Source: Malania oleifera
Lineage: Eukaryota; Streptophyta; Magnoliopsida; Santalales; Ximeniaceae
NCBI RefSeq assembly: GCF_029873635.1
Contig: NC_080428.1
Span: 66,867,101-66,931,100, forward strand
Reading direction: 5' to 3'
DNA length: 64,000 nucleotides
Position numbers and translations under genes: made by a program. Shown here piece after piece: positions 33,181-45,146 of the stretch. The number at the start of each line of letters is the position of its first letter. Positions within the stretch are counted from its first letter, which is position 1. The notes beneath the pieces are model-generated. The model was not told the DNA's origin. It saw only the letters and a program-made list of their open reading frames with translations, and made no database searches.

Positions 33181-34827
33181 TCACTGTAAGAATGGCTTGT
33201 AATCCACTTGGAAGTTGGAACCTGTCATACTGTATTTCAGCTTTCCCTTCAAGATACAGAGAAGCTACAATTCAGTGACTTGATTGATGTGGACATATTT
33301 TTTACTTCTTCCTACCCAGTCTCTTGGACTGCTCCTATGAAAAATTTGAAAATCCATGTTTCCTACCTTAAGAAATATGCTGGTTCATTGAATCTACCTA
33401 GAGCACTTTCCCAACTTTACATATATAGTGTTGGGCAATAATCCTTTTGTCTGACTTTGATGTACCGCCTTCACCCACCATATATTTCCATCAAATTTCA
33501 ATCCACCTTTAATCAATTTATAGTTCTTTGAATCTCTCCAAATTTTCTGCATGAGTTGTTTGTGATTTCGCTTGTAATTCCACAAAAACTGTCTGCAGCT
33601 GAATTAATCCTGTATCCTGAAATCTTGTTTTTTCAGGGTGATTTTGATAATCTTGAAGTGATTTCCTCCCACCATTATCCTTGATCAATTTTCTCTGACA
33701 CCAAATGTTGTGTTCTAATTCTTTACAGATTCATGTGGGTGTTCCCACCTGGTGTTCTGAAAGTACAGTTTTTTCTTATATTCAATGTGATAGTCTGGCT
33801 TCTTGACTTGGGTTTCTCTTTGTATCCTCTTTGTACATTCTTCTTTCCTAATAAATTTCTTTTTTCTATATAATAAAACTTTATTGATTCAATCCCGGAT
33901 CACCTTGACAATACGGCAAATGTTGTATTTACATCCCTAATTAACTGACTTGAACACTCAACTAACAAATCTTGAACAGTGTTGATGATCCAATAAAAAG
34001 CAAACTCAACAATACTTCAAATGACTTCCAGCTGCTTAACTGAATGATGTCAAACTACCCCATCATCATAGCCCTTGCTTCATTCTATGCAAAATAATGC
34101 TGTTCTCATAATTCTGTCTGAAAACCAATCACAACGATTGCAAAAGGTGAAGTTTCAGCTTCTGAATCTAGGTTAATTGAATCTCACGCACTATGTCAAA
34201 GATTTTCGTTTTATTTCTGGTTATTAGTCCCTGTTTTTACGTGCTTTTCTCATGGTAACAATTTGACATTGAATGGAGTGATTGTAATTAGTGGTGTTTC
34301 TATTGCTGGCCAATATATGTTTATAGTTGGAACTGAGGTTATTAAGGGTCCATTCTCCTTGCATGTGTTAAAATTTCCGTTCTCGCATATACTTGACATC
34401 TATCTTCTTTCTTTTGACAGGATGTCTGCTGCTGCATTTATGATTTCTTGAAGAAATTTTGATTTCCAATTTTATTCAATGTGTAGGCAGGTATACTGCA
34501 TTGATAATCTTTTTAAAAGAAAAGAACATTTGTTCACACTTTTATTTGGAAATGCATATGCTAAAGTTTTTATTATTCCTGGCGTAAATTTTTCTTATAG
34601 TAAGTTGTATAAACTCCAGTGCAGCAATCTTTTGTAGCTTGGGTTTTGTAGTTGCCAATTCCTTGGATGCATCATCTCAAGTTGTTGTGATCATTGGCTT
34701 GTCTCATTTGCCTGCAACATATTGGTATGTGTGAGAAAATGAAGTCTTTTAACTTGGCCATCTGAGCTGTATGAAGATTGAAAGCCAGCAGAATTGGTTT
34801 TTCTGAGTTCCATAAAACATAGCTAAG

Positions 34828-35203
34828 ACGGGGTCGCTTTGTTGTGTGGCTGCTAGGCCACATGGATCCAATGCAGCCAGTAGAGAGTGGTCCATGGGTC
34901 CACATGAGCCATACTGGCGAACGAACACCAGCTTCTCACCTCCACCATCAAGGTGGGATTTTCGATTTGAAACTGAGAGGCTACCAGATGGATCTAATGA
35001 TGTTGTTCAACTGCACGGATCTTCCACATCATCAAGTAGGAACTGGGTGAGGGGCGACCATCGTTCCAATCATCAATATTCTACATCTGATGGTGCTGGG
35101 GCATATTTTAGTAGTCCATCTGATATCTCCCCAGCCCCACAATGGATCCCTCCAGCAGTACAGGGATTCAATGTTGATGATTATGACCCTGCAGCAAGAA
35201 GAG
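34828..35203 (+). CDS. Gene 2 coding exon 1
   Basis: 125 codons plus one base. It encodes SLCCVAARPHGSN, then GPHEPYWRTNTSFSPPPSRW and a Ser-rich part to DYDPAARR; donor G/GTAATA at 35203/35204. The shorter ATG start at 34894 lies here (MGPHEPYW). Two out-of-frame ATGs (34862, 34871) precede it. Confidence 0.85.
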
Positions 35204-38200
35204 GTAATACAAACTGTTAATGCATCAAAATTTGAAATTCTCTTGATCAGAAAGATTTTTTTTTTTTTCTCATTTCTAGTTGTTGGTGAGGTATTTGTAT
35301 TGCTTTGAAGTATTTATTTTTATAATAATTTTATTTTTATGCTTTCAATAATTATATTTATCCGGAACAGGATGTCTATGCCTTGAGCCTTTTTATTTTC
35401 TTTTTCATTTTCTGTTCATTGATCTGCTTGCTCCATTTATATCTTTCGCCATTATTTTTATCAGAAAATTAATTTAGTGTTGATTGTTGTTGCCTAATCA
35501 TAACCTGGTTGAGTGCATGTACATTTGAACAGTCACTCGGCCTAGTATGAATTCTTGCGCAGACTATTCATGTGACTACCATCCAAATTGGGTGACCTCA
35601 CTCTCCTCCTCCAAAACGCCAAAGACGCCTTCTTCAACTCTCTCCTCTTTAGATCTACCAATAACTGGGTTCAAACCTTGCATAGCTCTCAATATTCTGA
35701 ACTTCATGTTCTTTTTTGATTGTTCATGGCTATAAGAAGAAGAAGAGCAAGGGATGTAGGAGCAGCAGCCAGCCCCCTTGCATCTGCGGAATGCCCTGTT
35801 GGTGGTTGTGGGGTACTGAAGGAAGAGGATGGCGCTAGTGTTGCAAATGAATCAAGTTGCTTATTGGTGGTTTGAGAGCTTGGATTGATAGGAGCTCGTT
35901 CAAGCTTATTTGTGATATAAATGAGTGATTCCCAAGCCCAATCTTGGGGCTTGTTTAATAAACAAGGTGATTCTAAACATGAACAAGCTTGGTTCATGAG
36001 CAGCTCGATTATAGGTTTGGCTGTGCTTGTCTCATAGGTTTGGGTCAGGCTTGTTTATGGTCTTGTTTAATAAGGTTGAATTGGGCATGCTAGACTGTAA
36101 TGGGCTTGAAAGTAGGATTTATTTGGGTCTATATTTGTTTTGCCCAAGGTCTATAAGTTGAATTTAATGATAGGGCTTGTACTAGTAAGAGCCTATGCAC
36201 ACCTTTTGTCTAAAAAAAATTCCTAAGAGCTTTTCGCCTTTGACAATGAGAGGGTTCTAAGAACCATACTATTCATGAGAATTTTGGCAGTTTGGCTTGA
36301 TAAGGGCTTGTAAGCTCATTTATTTACATGATGAGCAAGATTGAGGAAGTATACTACTATTATAGGCAAAAAAATCTAAAGAAAGAAGAAAGAGAGACAT
36401 GCATTGGTCCTGGTGTTGCCACACATGCAAAACCCACCTTTTGTAAGCATGTCAAGGGAGAGGCACTTTTGTTGGATAGAATAATGGATGTTTCAATACA
36501 TTGTCAAGTTCATTGACTTGATTAAAATGGGGTTAAATGCACTTGTAGTCACTAAAATATTGACTAAAAATCAATTGAGATCACTAATCTCTATTTTTGT
36601 GCACGAAGATCACTCAACTATCAAATTGTTGCAATGACCCTACTTCTGTCCGTAATTAATGGGCCTTCAGAAGAATTGCTTTGACGAATCTGCCAATTTA
36701 TTTCATGTCCCTCCTTCCCATACTGGCCTTAATTGCTAGGAGATTGGAGGGACTTTAGGGAAGATTTCTTTGGGGACACTTAAGGAAGGAGTTTAAACTT
36801 CACCTTGTTAGATGGGGAGTGGTCGAACAACCCATTTGTTCAGGAGGTTCGGGTTGAAATCCCTCCCCACTTTCAATAAAGCCCTCGTCTGAAAGTGGTT
36901 ATGGAGGTTCATGAAGGAGAAAGAACACTTTTGTGGGATATTATTGTTTCTAATATGGGCTTGAGCGTAATGATTGGATGACACACGGTAGAAGGGGACC
37001 GTATGGAGTGGGAGTTTGGAAATTCATGAGGAAAGGATCAGATGATTTTTTTTTAAGTTCTGAGATTACAAGTGGGAAATAGGGCCAATTTTCACTTTTA
37101 GCAAGATGTGTGGCGTGAGAATAGTAATCTTAAGAGTTGTTTTTCCTTCCATATATAGCTTGGCTTTTGACAAAAATGCCCTTATCAGTCATAATCTCCA
37201 ACTCATTGGTCAGGGAATATTCTAGAATATTCCATTTACTAGGAATGTGGCAGATTGGGAATTTCATGCATTTTCTATAAAATTCTCTATAAATTCCGTT
37301 ACCAAAACATTCCCAATGAACCCAAATAGGCTTTGGACAAAAATGGTGTTTTCACTATTAAATCTCTCTACACGAAGCTCTTGTCGTTGGGAACAAATTG
37401 CAACAACTCCCCTTGGATTCACATTTGGAGGACGGCAGCCCCTTTCAAAGGTTGCCTTTTTGTTTGGGAGCCCATACATGGAAATATTTTAACTCTTGAC
37501 AGTCTGCAGAAAAGAGGGCTTACAGTCACAAATAGATGTTTTCGTTGTATGGCTGATGCAGAATCAGTCAACTACATTGTTCTCCACTGCCCCTGGACAA
37601 AGGAACTTGTGGAATTTGGTTCTATCCTTGATTGGACAGCGGTGGGTTATGGAAAATTCAGTTGGAGGGGGGATTTGGGCTTGAAAAGGCATCAGAGTCA
37701 CCAGGGAGAAGCGGAAGGCTTTGAACCTCATCACTCGCTATCTTTTGATTTGCTTGGAAAGAAAGAAATAAGAGAGCCTTCAGATTCTACTACTCTGCTT
37801 CAGACTTGCAAAGACCAGTAGATTGCTGCTGTCTCCATTTGGCTTAGTGGGAAAATTGTTCATGATCATTATATAATCCTTGATGTCTGCAACACTCTAC
37901 AGATTGGTTGATTTTTGTACCACGGGTTGGTATCCCCTTGATGCTTTGCCAATTTAATTTTCTTTACTGATAAAATAAAAAATAATATTTAAAATTTTAA
38001 AGAGGTATCTTGTTTTCTTTTTCTTCCCCTTTTTCTCTTTCGACACCTCCATTAATGGTGCCGCTGGCATATCCTTATCCATTGTCAATCTTTCTAGTGT
38101 GGAACCACTGATTTCTTGATTACAATATTCAGATCCAGAATTTCTTACATGCACGTCCTGGGCACAGTTCATACTTCATTACTTCTTTATCCAGCAGAAA

Positions 38201-41090
38201 CTGTACTTCCAGAGAGCCATTCCTTGACTTCCAATTGATCCCCATATCAGTAAAATCATTTCCAACTGTTTCACCAGGCACAGAACAATGAGATCTCTTC
38301 ATTGTGGAGATATGCCTCGGATAATTGTCAGCTCTTGGGAAGCTTTAGTCCTCACAGCTTTCTTGGGAGAGTGAAATACTGGGATTTGCAAGTTGCAACT
38401 ATTCTATTCTTAGGCACTGCAGCAGTATTTATTGTTTTCAGATTCCTGGCACTGCACAGAACAATGGAGGCACTTGTTGTTCCTTGTGGCAGTCAAGGCC
38501 TTGGCAGCAGCAACTAATTTTGAAATTCTCATAACCCTAGAACAAACTTAAGCAATGATTCTAAAGACTGATCAACAAAATTACATGATCAACTTCTATC
38601 AAGAAATTATGATCACTTGTATGAAATAATATTTCAAAGATGAAATAATCTGTATGTCTTGTATGGAATAATATTTCAAAAATGAAATAATCTGTATGTG
38701 GTCTGATGGAACAAATATTGTGATGCTGTACTTTGTTTTATTGCGTGTAGCTGATCACATCTGGTGCCACTCTAAGAGCCTGTTGTGGATTGCATAGGTT
38801 TCGATGGACATATTTTGATGCTTGTGTTTGCAGATTTTGGAGCTTGCAATTGGTTATTATTTAATGTTAGGACCGTATAATGTGCCTCATTCCATGTATT
38901 TTGAATCTGGAGGTGAAATGTTTGGACTTAAACTTTGTTCACCAACTTGTTTTGCATGCGTATGAGGTTTTCTTTGGGAGGGTGCTTGGGGGGTTTCGAG
39001 AAGGGTTGGGGGGAATTATAAGATATCTTATTGATCTGGGTTATTCTGTGAGATTTTTTTCTTCAATGTAAAATATCAACTTGATAGTTGCTCATCTCTA
39101 AATTTTAGTGCTTCCGCAAATGAGAACATATTGCTATGAAGCACTGTTAAGAGATTCTCTCTTTGGAAGGCTTCAATTTCATCTTTGTAAGCTTTTAGTT
39201 AATGATTTGAATGTTGATTAATATATGAAGAAAACCTCTGATTGTGTACTAGATAATTACTTTATTTGCTTGAGCCATATTTTAGTAATCAATGTATGAC
39301 TTTCCTTCACTGTAAGGCACATAGAATTTGGTTTCTTAATTTTGTACACGGTTAAGGTTGAAAGTAGCATATTAAAAACATCTTGTAGTTTGTTAAAGGT
39401 GTGTGTAAAGGTTCCATATCACTATTGTTAGTCAAAGCCAGTGGCAGATAGCTTGCTGAGCATTTTAAACTCTTGGGACAATTTTTAACAAGCGTGTTTC
39501 TCCTGTGGAATAAGTCTAGCAAAAAAAGGTGAAACATTGAAAATAAATTCACATGCATGCTATGTATTGTTAGACCATGCTTTTCTTAATGAATGAATTT
39601 AGAATGTAGATTTTAACTGTTTAATGTACTTACAGTAGATCTAGGAGTCTCAGCTGTACATTGCAAGTCCAACTATACTTGTAATTTTGAACTGTTGGAG
39701 GCTTACTGGGAATTTAATACCATATCTATGCTTGACGGCTACATTTGGCGAAATCTGATTCAAGGAATGGGAAAGCCATTGGAATATTGAGTTGTTAGGT
39801 GTTCATTAATCAAATTGATGTAATTGCAATGAGGCGGCCACATGATTATATAATATCCAGGAATTCCTTTCTGTTTCCAGATGGCGAGTGAGGCTTATTT
39901 AATTATTAGCTGTGAACTCTTGTAACTTGAACGCATACTGGTAAATTTGTTACTCTTTTTTGCACTAATCTAAGCTGTGTTCTGTTCCAAGACAAATTTA
40001 TTTATCTAGCTTATTTATTCATTGTTACTTTTCGTTGATGATAATTTTACTTTTTATATTTGTTTCTGCTAATTTTCTGTTCTTTTTTCCCACTTAAACA
40101 TAGATTCAGTTTCGGGGCCATACTATACACCAACCATGGAGGTATTATGTTTTCTTCTTTGCCTCAATACTCAGTAGTAGAATTCAGCTTCCTCACTGAA
40201 ATATTTCTTTACAGGGAACGTCTGCAATTGTAGACAGTGGGGGTTCTACTTCTTCCCGTTCTGATGGTAGCGAGTGTGAGCCCATGGCCAAGTTGCACTT
40301 ATTTACTCATCGCAATGTCTCAAGTCGTCGATCCTTCATGTCAAAACCTATCCATCCCTTGTCTTTTCCAACCCAAACCCCTACTAGAGAGGCTTCTGAC
40401 GCTGCAGTTACCGGCTATTCAGAAAATGAGGCAGCCACTCCACAAAGAGATGTCCACCGCTGGAGCAGTGCTAGCAGCAGCATTGATTATACTGATGTTT
40501 CTGAGCAATTTGATGCTGAAATTTCTGGTCGATCATATGCATCAGAGGGTTTTAAATGTGGATTATGTGAGAGGTTTCTTTCACAGCGATCACCTTGGAG
40601 TTCTCGCCGGATTGTGAGAAGTGGAGACATGCCAATTGCTGGGGTTCTTTCGTGTTGTCATGTTTTTCATGCAGAATGCTTGGATCAGATAACCCCGAAG
40701 ACTCGTAAGAATGATCCTCCTTGCCCTCTTTGTGTCAAGTCAGAGGAGGACAATTCCCCAGAACAGCGGGCTTTTTCTAGGTTGAAAAGTGGGTTCCCCA
40801 GGCTTAGACCTTTTTGTGAGGATGGGCCATCAAAACCTTGGGGCTGTGCACAAGCAGGAGACTGTGTTGAGGGCGCTTTGCATGCACCCCCCCAAAATGC
40901 TATGTTGTTGCTTAATAGAAATCGTATAAAAAAGAACCTTTCTTTGAAGGGAAATTCCAGCAAGGATTATCCAGGTAAGCTGAGGAAAAATGGGTCATGT
41001 TCTTCGCAACTGCTGACTGGAAGGCCCATTGATCAGGCAGCCGTTGGTTGCTCGAAGGCAGCAGCACCTGGCTCATGTGTGAAGAGATGA
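34828..41090 (+). CDS. RING-H2 zinc finger protein (probable E3 ligase), ACG at expected start
   Basis: Coding exons are 34828-35203, 40104-40141 and 40215-41090 (stop TGA at 41088), 430 codons with the stop, introns GT-AG and in phase. The product has an N terminus reading GSLCCVAARPHGSN, long Ser-rich stretches, and a RING-H2 domain at about residues 253-311: CGLC, then SCCHVFHAEC, then PCPLC, keeping all eight metal ligands (C253, C256, C285, H287, H290, C293, C308, C311). A basic C terminus (NRNRIKKNLSLKG) follows. RING-H2 proteins usually act as ubiquitin E3 ligases; substrate unknown. The family starts M-G-S-x-C-C, a myristoylation and palmitoylation type of signal, but here the first codon is ACG, in a good context (A at -3, G at +4), with an in-frame stop at 34813. 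The first in-frame ATG is 34894 (codon 23). I give the ACG start as the family end; actual initiation is open. Confidence 0.87.
35204..40103 (+). other. Gene 2 intron 2, apart from the LINE fragment
   Basis: 4.9 kb with donor GTAATA and acceptor AAACATAG. Outside 36950-37840 I see no exon. 38030-38520 contains short open frames on both strands with no recognisable product. 35880-36200 and 36520-36680 have the look of old repeats (TTAAATGCACTTGTAGTCACT) without provable ends. Confidence 0.5.
36950..37840 (+). pseudogene. LINE reverse transcriptase C-terminal fragment (zf-RVT)
   Basis: In gene 2 intron 2. The plus strand reads, with frame changes, NVADWE, then KNGVFTIKSLYTKLLSL, then FVWEPIHGNILTLDSLQKRG and RCFRCMADAESV and LHCPW. 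This is the zinc-binding domain at the end of plant L1-type LINE polyproteins (C-x2-C, then H-C). Frameshifts separate its parts. The longest open piece is 37333-37821. It is in the same orientation as gene 2. Confidence 0.82.
40104..40141 (+). CDS. Gene 2 coding exon 2, 38-bp microexon
   Basis: After acceptor AAACATAG it encodes DSVSGPYYTPTME (first codon split), then donor GTATTA at 40142. It restores phase between exons 1 and 3 exactly, which supports it despite its small size. Confidence 0.85.
40215..41090 (+). CDS. Gene 2 coding exon 3 with RING-H2 domain
   Basis: After acceptor TTTACAG it encodes GTSAIVDSGGSTSSRSDGSE and onward through the RING-H2 domain to SCVKR and stop TGA. The open frame is 292 codons with the stop. 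The 40284 ATG is an internal Met, not the start. Confidence 0.93.
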   Translation, partial: GTSAIVDSGGSTSSRSDGSECEPMAKLHLFTHRNVSSRRSFMSKPIHPLSFPTQTPTREASDAAVTGYSENEAATPQRDVHRWSSASSSIDYTDVSEQFDAEISGRSYASEGFKCGLCERFLSQRSPWSSRRIVRSGDMPIAGVLSCCHVFHAECLDQITPKTRKNDPPCPLCVKSEEDNSPEQRAFSRLKSGFPRLRPFCEDGPSKPWGCAQAGDCVEGALHAPPQNAMLLLNRNRIKKNLSLKGNSSKDYPGKLRKNGSCSSQLLTGRPIDQAAVGCSKAAAPGSCVKR

Positions 41091-44000
41091 TGCAAGTTGT
41101 GTATAGATTTGGATGTCCTGAAAATTTCATAGGTTGAAAATTATCTGTATGTTTATTGCTGTAAGATTGATTCAAGTGTACTCACTGATTTGATTTTTGA
41201 TTTTTCAGACTATGTTGTATAGACTTGAATGTGGGACTTGTGGGTTGAAGTTTCTGTTTGTACAAGTCAAATGCGTTTATACCTCACCATGCTGATGGTT
41301 TGCTTTTGATGCTGGATGGATGAAAGGGCACAAATTCATAATTTTATGGCTGAAATCTCAATTTTATTTGTTCTTGAAGTTGCATAGTCAATGATTTGGG
41401 CTTCAATAATTTTGCAATGTCGCGTAATTCATCTTAGAAGTTCTTCTGAGGTCAGATGCACCAATCCAACCCAAGCAGCTGATGAGCTTGTTAAGTAGGC
41501 CTAATGATTCTGCTTACAGAAAATTTTCCATTGAAGTTGGGGCTCATGTTGGTCTCACTGGGCATAAGGTGGGTGGCCCTGCTTGAGAGGGTTCATCCGG
41601 ACACCTTGAATGTCTGGTGCACCTTGTCCCATTAATGGTGCACCTACATGCTTTAGGGCATGACTTGTCCATGAAAACTCAGATTCCTGAGCTGAGCCAA
41701 ATTAGATTAAAGGCTAAAAGCCGGAGGGCAGAAAAGTGGCAGGGTGAGGGCGTGTGTTGTTTAAAACTCCAAATATGGTAGAATCTATTCTGGTGCTTAC
41801 GCTGCCAAATGGAGAATGGAATTACTGTTGTTTGCGGAGTTCACATGCAGGTGGGGCGAGGAAGTTGCATTTGAAAGGTAAAAGTTAAAGAGGTACAGAG
41901 TAAGCTGTACGCTGCGGGAGGACAGAAAGCAATGGCTGAAGTTGCCTTCAGCATGAAGCAGGCACGTACTGCTCAAATAAATATTACGACTCAGTAAAAT
42001 GGCATCATCATTTCACTCACATGCTAATCTGGGTCTTCTTCTGCTGTCACCCTCTCCATGGTAGGACGATTCCCAAATGTACTTCCCTGATGGGACAATT
42101 CTGCTATATATATATATATATATATAGTGGAAGAGTTTCACCACAAATTGATGACTATTCACAAGACACCTAACGTGGCAAGTGATAGCCTAAGTTTAAT
42201 CTCGGGAAAAATTAAACCTAGGGCATCCGAATTGATGGCTCGCCCAAAGCACCCCCTTGTGGTTGGGGTACCTAGTGAGTAGTGGTTCCCCTTGTGAGGG
42301 TAGTGTGTGCGCACAGAAGCACAAAGAACAAGTTTACAGGGTTTTCCACGAGACATTCTTTCCTTGTGATTAAAGATAGATACTTTCTATTAGCGGTATT
42401 GGGTTTGAATCTAGAAGTGTCTACTGCCAATTCTGGATAAAAATAAATAAATAAATGAATTTTACAACAGAAATGCAGGACCTCCGAGAAAAGATGCAAG
42501 CGTAAAATTGCAGTATGGCGCACGTGACATCAAACCCTAGCTATTGTATGGGGCCAACTTGTGTCCCCTGTGGCCCATATATAGGCACTGTGCCTCCCAG
42601 TCCCAGTGTACATCAAAAGGAAAAAGACCATGGCCCAGTGGCCCCTCTCAAAGTTCAGAAGGGGAAGAAGGTGGTGGGGGGGACCATTTTCCGGCAGCCC
42701 TTGGGCTTCCCGGCAGGCCCACATTGCATGTGGTGTGTTAGTGTAAGTCGGGACAATTGCACATTGAAGGTGCAACATGACAATACTTGGGAGACTTCAT
42801 GGTGCCTAACGCAATGCTCGTCCTTTCCCACCCAGGGCTGTTGCAATTGGGCCCTGCTGGACTGTGACTTCCCCCCTTCCCACTTTACTACCCCAATGTT
42901 CTGTTCTGTTCTGTTCTAGCCCCTTAATTGTCAATACAACATCACTATTTGCTAGAATCAGGGAAAATCCTATTCCCTTTCAATTCTATTCTCTCTCTCT
43001 CTCTCTCTCAATTTTATTTTTTGATGAATCCATAAAATCCTATTCTTGGACGATAAACATATGATGGAGACACGTTGTTGAAGAATGATCCATTTGGTTC
43101 GGTTCGGTTTTGTTATAAACAAAGTGATTACGAGGCCATTGGATTGAAACATTCTGTTGGGCTTGTAGCGGTGGATATTTTTGAGTGGAGGAGAGGGTGG
43201 AGGAATATTCAAACTTATAATTTAAGAAAAATGAGAAATTAAAATACAAGTGACATTTGGGGCGTGGGGGGGATCAGGCCCTCTGTGGAAATGAGACTCT
43301 CTTCACATTCTTGTGAGAACAACATAATCATTTTACATTTACTACTATCCATAATACACAAATTATAAATCTGGTTACTTGATTCCAGCCCCATCTCGAA
43401 ATGAGAAGTGTACAGTGTCTCCTACAGTTTTTTTTATAAACCTCTTTAAATTTTGAAGTTTTTTGCGGACTTTAATTAAGCAGCTAGTAGTTGGCTAACT
43501 CTGGGAATGGGCAGAGTGCCCAAATCCAGGGCTCAATGGAAAAAGACCCACCCATAGTTTCTGCTAGTAGTCCAAATGGCCAAATGGGAATATCAGAAAA
43601 GAATCATAAACTCCAGCCGCTCCTTTTACTGGTTTGAGTTAAACTTAACATGAATTTCAGAAAGGTAGCTGGTGTGCAAATCGTAGATGGCATATACATG
43701 ATGTGTAAGATAATGTTCACATACATATGTATGAAGATATGCATATCATTCAAAGTCCGAAACTTAAATTCTTGAAGATCGTGAAAGTACATCCAGCAAA
43801 TGATGAGTATTAGTCAAGCTAGCTAGCTGGGAAAGGAAGGCACCAGCCCTTATATGACTTTCTACAGTCCAAGAAGCAGTATTAATGAAACCATGCAAAT
43901 GGGTCCTCATGAAATTTGAGTTTGGCTCGCTCTGCTGGTCCACTGAACTGCTTTCAGTAATGAGAACCATATGGATGGACAGTTGGTTGGGAGTCGCCGT

Positions 44001-45146
44001 ATGTGAGATGGCTGAGGGCATGCATCAATCCCTAGCTAGCTCTAACTTGCATAGAGCTCAGCTCAAAGCATAATGCATGTGACCTGCTTGTGATGGGGTC
44101 CATATGCAATACAATACTTCTCTGTATTGGTCAGTACAGTGAAAGGGAAAAAACACTCAATGAAATGCTATGAGAAGCTTAAGCAAATGCATGTTCTCTC
44201 ACATGTGGGACTGCTTCCCCAAACAAGTCATTATACAACTTCAATTTTCAGTGATGCCTTTTTGCCCATTTGGGCTGTGGAGGTCTAATCCCTTTCCCTA
44301 ATAGACTCCTCTTTAAGGGGATGGAAGTGGGTTTACCTTTATGTAGTGCTCTTGAACTTGTGATTGAGTCGTTAGCCATATATATATATATATATATGTA
44401 TATATTTATATGTAGGTCCTATATATGTATCTCTAGTGAAACAAAATTGATGGGCATTGCAAAGCTGGATTCAATTGTTCAAGAAAAGGGTGTTTTCCAT
44501 CTTGGACTCATCATTCTCTTTCTCATGCCATGCTTACATGTTTTTCCATTCTAAATCAAAAATGGCAAAATTTTTAAAGTAGTGATCCAACATAAAAGTT
44601 GTCCAAGGTTCAAAAGATGAATCTTTTCTTTGAGCTAAACTGATTATTGTAAGTTATAAATACATTTAAGTTTCTAATGGTCAAAACCAGCTATGCCACT
44701 ACTACATAGTTAATAATTTTGTTATTTGTTGTCGACTTATTTACTTATCACCATAATAAGTTTTAATTTTTCAAAATATCTTTATACAATGAATTCTAGA
44801 CAAACCTTTGTACATTCAAGTACAACAATTTGTAACATGGATTGGATTTACTTTAATTATTAATTAATATTTATTTACTTATTTATTTTAAAAAAATTTT
44901 AGACAAAATACCATATCACTTACACTGCAATCAATTGAGAATAATTACTATTACTTTTAAATTATAGTTACATAGTTCGATACGATTGTATTGCAATATA
45001 TTATAAGTTTAATAATTTAAGAATAAAAACAACCAATTCCTAGTCCCACTAAATGAGGTTGATAATATAATATAATTTTTTTTTTCACAATTTCATCTCA
45101 TAAATAATTATAATATATGGATTCATTTATTTATTTATGGAGTTAT
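41091..45146. other. Intergenic DNA after gene 2
   Basis: 41091-41400 is probably the 3' UTR of gene 2. Beyond it there is no convincing gene. Open frames at 42515-42919, 42530-42778 and 43885-44073 have no family features, coding-like repeats or splice context. Simple repeats: (TA)n at 42108-42126, (CT)n at 42990-43010 and (TA)n at 44376-44398. The stretch 42160-42450 looks like a dispersed repeat (ending AAATAAATAAATAAATG), class unknown. Confidence 0.45.

Larger units (their letters stand above)
30690..34150 (-). mobile_element. Degraded gypsy (chromovirus-like) element in gene 2 intron
   Basis: On the minus strand the order is gag (33180-32950), protease-linker region (32400-32110), RT start (31790-31570) and a C-terminal tail (30990-30900: NCIPAEATWKDWA), which is the correct order for gypsy. 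Two related stretches, 30745-30860 and 33990-34105, flank it in the same orientation (AACTCCAACAATGCTTC and AACTCAACAATACTTC, then CTTCCAGC and CCCTTGCTTC) and are likely the remains of its LTRs. The integrase is missing. All frames are broken, so it is an old insertion. Confidence 0.7.
29989..34827 (+). other. Presumed 5' intron of gene 2
   Basis: About 4.8 kb between the GC-rich first exon and the first coding exon. It holds a degraded gypsy element (about 30690-34150, minus). A possible additional leader exon begins after TTCTTTTGACAG at 34421 and includes a short ATG frame ending at 34451. The acceptor nearest the coding start is uncertain (34791 or earlier). Confidence 0.45.

Noticed and set aside
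38030-38520. Short open frames on both strands in gene 2 intron 2 as a captured gene
   Set aside because: I could not match the peptides to any family and they lack a consistent frame.
42160-42450. Possible SINE (B-box-like GGGTTTGAATC near 42402 and an A-rich tail)
   Set aside because: The A box is not at the right distance and the tail follows too soon; borders cannot be set.
42515-42919. 134-aa open frame with many Cys and Pro
   Set aside because: No family motif, no splice or promoter context, and open frames of similar size overlap it on the other strand.
43814-44045. Inverted AGCTAGCTAGCT stretches that might form a microRNA precursor
   Set aside because: Pairing beyond the self-complementary AGCT core is poor and I recognise no known mature microRNA sequence.
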